A stretch of DNA of 64,000 nt from Bacillus sp. HF117_J1_D. Its GTDB lineage: Bacteria > Bacillota > Bacilli > Bacillales > Bacillaceae_C. Each line of letters starts with the position of its first letter. The first letter of the stretch is position 1. The DNA lies in NCBI GenBank assembly GCA_009928435.1, contig JAABNQ010000007.1, forward strand, positions 19,388 through 83,387. Reading direction: 5' to 3'. The notes below the pieces were generated by a model. The model saw only the letters and a program-made list of their open reading frames with translations. It had not been told where the DNA came from and searched no databases. The translations under genes and the position numbers were made by a program. This document shows, piece after piece, positions 62,362-64,000 of the stretch.

Positions 62362-63192
62362 TTACTTCTTTGCTTCAATTTCTGCAAAATATTCCGGTCT
62401 GACAAAGCCAGGAAGATTTTCATCTGTATATTGAACAAAGTCTTTAGATTTGTAGGCATCTTCAAGTGCCTTTACGAACGGTTCTTTCTTATCTTTGCTG
62501 TTGATGACGACTTGGTTCATGTACTGAATAGGAGTTTCTTCTAAGCCGAGTGCACTTTCAAGTTCAATACCTGAAGCAAGTGCAAAGTTCCCGTTGATGA
62601 ACGCGAAATCTGAGTCGCCCAAAGAGCGTGGCAACTGAGCGGCTTCCAGCGGGGCAATGTTCACATTCAGCTTGTTTTCCGCTACATCCTTCTCTGAAGC
62701 TTTTGATGGATCCACTTCTCCATCTAATGCAATCCAGCCATATTCATCCATCATGATCAACGCTCTTGCCATATTGACTGGGTCATTTGGAAGGGTTACT
62801 TTTGCTCCTTTTTGAATGTCAGAAAGGTCTTTATGTTTTTCAGAGTACACACCAATTGGGGCAGTTGGAACCGAAAGAAGGTTCACTAAATCCATCTTAT
62901 GTTCTTCGTTAAACTTTTCCATATATAAAATATTTTGGAATACATTTGCGTCTAAATCTCCCTCATGGAGTGCCTTATTGGGCTGAACGTAGTCGCTAAA
63001 TTCAATCACCTTGACATCGTATCCTTCTTTTTCAAGTATAGGCTTGATACTGTTTGTGACTTGATCACTATATGGACCGGCGGTAGCTCCGATTTTGATT
63101 TTTGTTTTGTCCCCGTTTGTGTTGCTCGAACCGCAGGCAGCTAGAACAGCCATCCCCGTTAATAAAATAATTCCAATAAAAAATTTTTTCAC
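62362..63192 (-). CDS. metQ: Methionine ABC transporter substrate-binding lipoprotein (MetQ/NlpA)
   Basis: A 276-residue lipoprotein. The signal peptide ends VLAAC; the NlpA fold is clear (IKIGATAGPYSDQVTNSIKPILEKEGYDVKVIEFSDYVQPNKALHEGDLDANVFQN, as pattern). It binds D/L-methionine or related sulphur compounds. The start is GTG 63192, 8 bases after GGGG, giving MKKFFIGIILL; ATG 63198 is also possible. The MetN and MetI partners are not in the window; upstream on the same strand is a monooxygenase gene, suggesting a sulphur-scavenging operon. Confidence 0.9.
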   Translation of the reverse strand: MKKFFIGIILLTGMAVLAACGSSNTNGDKTKIKIGATAGPYSDQVTNSIKPILEKEGYDVKVIEFSDYVQPNKALHEGDLDANVFQNILYMEKFNEEHKMDLVNLLSVPTAPIGVYSEKHKDLSDIQKGAKVTLPNDPVNMARALIMMDEYGWIALDGEVDPSKASEKDVAENKLNVNIAPLEAAQLPRSLGDSDFAFINGNFALASGIELESALGLEETPIQYMNQVVINSKDKKEPFVKALEDAYKSKDFVQYTDENLPGFVRPEYFAEIEAKK

Positions 63193-63256
63193 AACCATAC
63201 CCCCATGTATATTTGAATGGTAAAATTTCGCTGGAATTTGCACTCCTTCCTAGCGT

Positions 63257-64000
63257 TTATTGGGAGACGGTCTGTGGCTTCCAGGAAAACTGCTTACCGG
63301 GGTGATGGTCAGCCAACTGGTCACCGCTACCGAATAAATTGTCCCGTAATGTTTTGCTTGCCCCGTTTTCCCTCAATAATCCTCGTTCTTCCAATACAGG
63401 GATAACGAGCTCAGCAAAATCCTCGAATGATCCCGGCATCACCGCATACGTGATATTGAAGCCATCTACATCCGCTTCATTCAACCATCTTTCCATTTCG
63501 TCAGCGATGACTTCAGGTGTGCCAACAACAACCGGACCGATCCCTCCAAGTCCAACAAATTCAGCTATTTCATTAATCGTCCATTGCCTGTTTGGATCAA
63601 CTTTGGTAAAAATCTCAACTCGTGAACGCATAGAGTCATTCTCAACAAACTGCAGATTTTCATTTGGGGCGAATTGAGAAAGGTCGATTCCCGTCCAGCC
63701 GCTGAACAAGCTTAGGGCCCCTTCGTGACTGATATATTTTTTATAATCCGAGTATTTTGCTTCTGCTTCTTCCTGTGTCTTGCCAACAATCGGTGTAAAC
63801 AAGCTGAAAATTTTGATTTCATCAGGTTTTCTTCCGTATTCCTTTGCTTGATTTCGGATTTTTTTGACATATTTTTGGGCAATCGTAGTAGTTGGCATTG
63901 AAACGTAAACACCTTCCGCGTGCTTAGCGGCGAAAGCACTTCCTCTAGACGACAATCCAGCCTGGTAAATCACTGGGGTCCTTTGTGGGGATGGTTCACA
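63257..64000 (-). CDS. LLM-class flavin-dependent monooxygenase (NtaA/SnaA/DszA type), partial
   Basis: The frame is open to the window edge, so the N-terminal part lies beyond it; 247 C-terminal residues are visible. Family segments: SPQRTPVIYQAGLSSRGSAFAAKHAEGVYV, QWTINEIAEFVGLGGIGPVVVGTPEVIADEME and DGFNITYAVMPGSFEDFAELVIPVLEERG (as patterns). These enzymes use FMNH2 to oxidise organosulphur or chelator compounds. The metQ-like gene follows 65 bases downstream on the same strand; together they probably serve uptake and cleavage of sulphur compounds. Confidence 0.9.
   Translation of the reverse strand, partial: CEPSPQRTPVIYQAGLSSRGSAFAAKHAEGVYVSMPTTTIAQKYVKKIRNQAKEYGRKPDEIKIFSLFTPIVGKTQEEAEAKYSDYKKYISHEGALSLFSGWTGIDLSQFAPNENLQFVENDSMRSRVEIFTKVDPNRQWTINEIAEFVGLGGIGPVVVGTPEVIADEMERWLNEADVDGFNITYAVMPGSFEDFAELVIPVLEERGLLRENGASKTLRDNLFGSGDQLADHHPGKQFSWKPQTVSQ

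Overview
The window looks like a chromosomal segment of a low-to-moderate GC Gram-positive spore former of the family Bacillaceae. The evidence is a gene order close to the Bacillus subtilis stretch from yvyE to minJ: yvyE-like, degS-degU, comFA-comFC, flgM-flgN-flgK-flgL-yviE-fliW-csrA-hag, flaG-fliD-fliS-fliT, hpf, secA-prfB, cccB, ftsE-ftsX, ctpB and minJ. Strong AGGAGG-type ribosome binding sites, frequent TTG/GTG starts, an S-box (SAM) riboswitch and a SpoIIP-type sporulation gene fit this. Species cannot be fixed from the sequence.

Layout. 1-5.8 kb: end of a 14-residue-repeat protein, low-molecular-weight tyrosine phosphatase (-), LytR-CpsA-Psr protein, VanZ-like protein, LysM/M14 peptidoglycan peptidase (-), ROK sugar kinase, YigZ/YvyE protein (-). 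5.9-16.4 kb: DegS-DegU, competence DNA-uptake genes (comFB absent) and the late flagellar operon up to flagellin, with two sigma-D promoters and a hag leader carrying a near-ideal CsrA site. 16.4-28.9 kb: an accessory block inserted between hag and flaG. 28.9-32.3 kb: flaG-fliD-fliS-fliT behind a third sigma-D promoter. 32.4-49.3 kb: conserved housekeeping genes (hpf, secA, prfB with its programmed frameshift, cccB, ftsEX with a coiled-coil M23 hydrolase, an LRR lipoprotein (-), cardiolipin synthase, thioredoxin-like protein, SAM riboswitch-metY, ctpB, minJ). 49.3-51.4 kb: HxlR regulator (-), pirin and FMN reductase genes sharing operator-like motifs. 51.6-57.2 kb: oligopeptide ABC transporter in appDFABC order. 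57.3-64 kb: small DUF4083-like gene, frameshifted spoIIP-type gene, lipid II flippase-like gene, a strongly structured region, a holin-like type I toxin locus, metQ-like lipoprotein and a partial FMN monooxygenase gene.

Most interesting system: the accessory block encodes a sigma-54 activator (17.2-19.1 kb, -) facing two transcription units that both start with well-formed -24/-12 sigma-54 promoters. Unit 1 is a small membrane protein plus an NCS1-type permease. Unit 2 is a second glutamyl-tRNA reductase (HemA paralogue), a DUF3445-type heme-dependent oxidative N-demethylase alpha subunit, a DmmA-like zinc-ribbon subunit, an FMN/2Fe-2S reductase and an aldehyde dehydrogenase, closed by a strong terminator. 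I read this as an inducible uptake and oxidative N-demethylation pathway that brings its own heme-precursor enzyme; the substrate is unknown. The right edge of the block carries decayed genes (truncated MATE transporter, frameshifted ATP-pyrophosphatase) and an unlisted 51-residue Gly/Phe/Pro/Trp-rich ORF.
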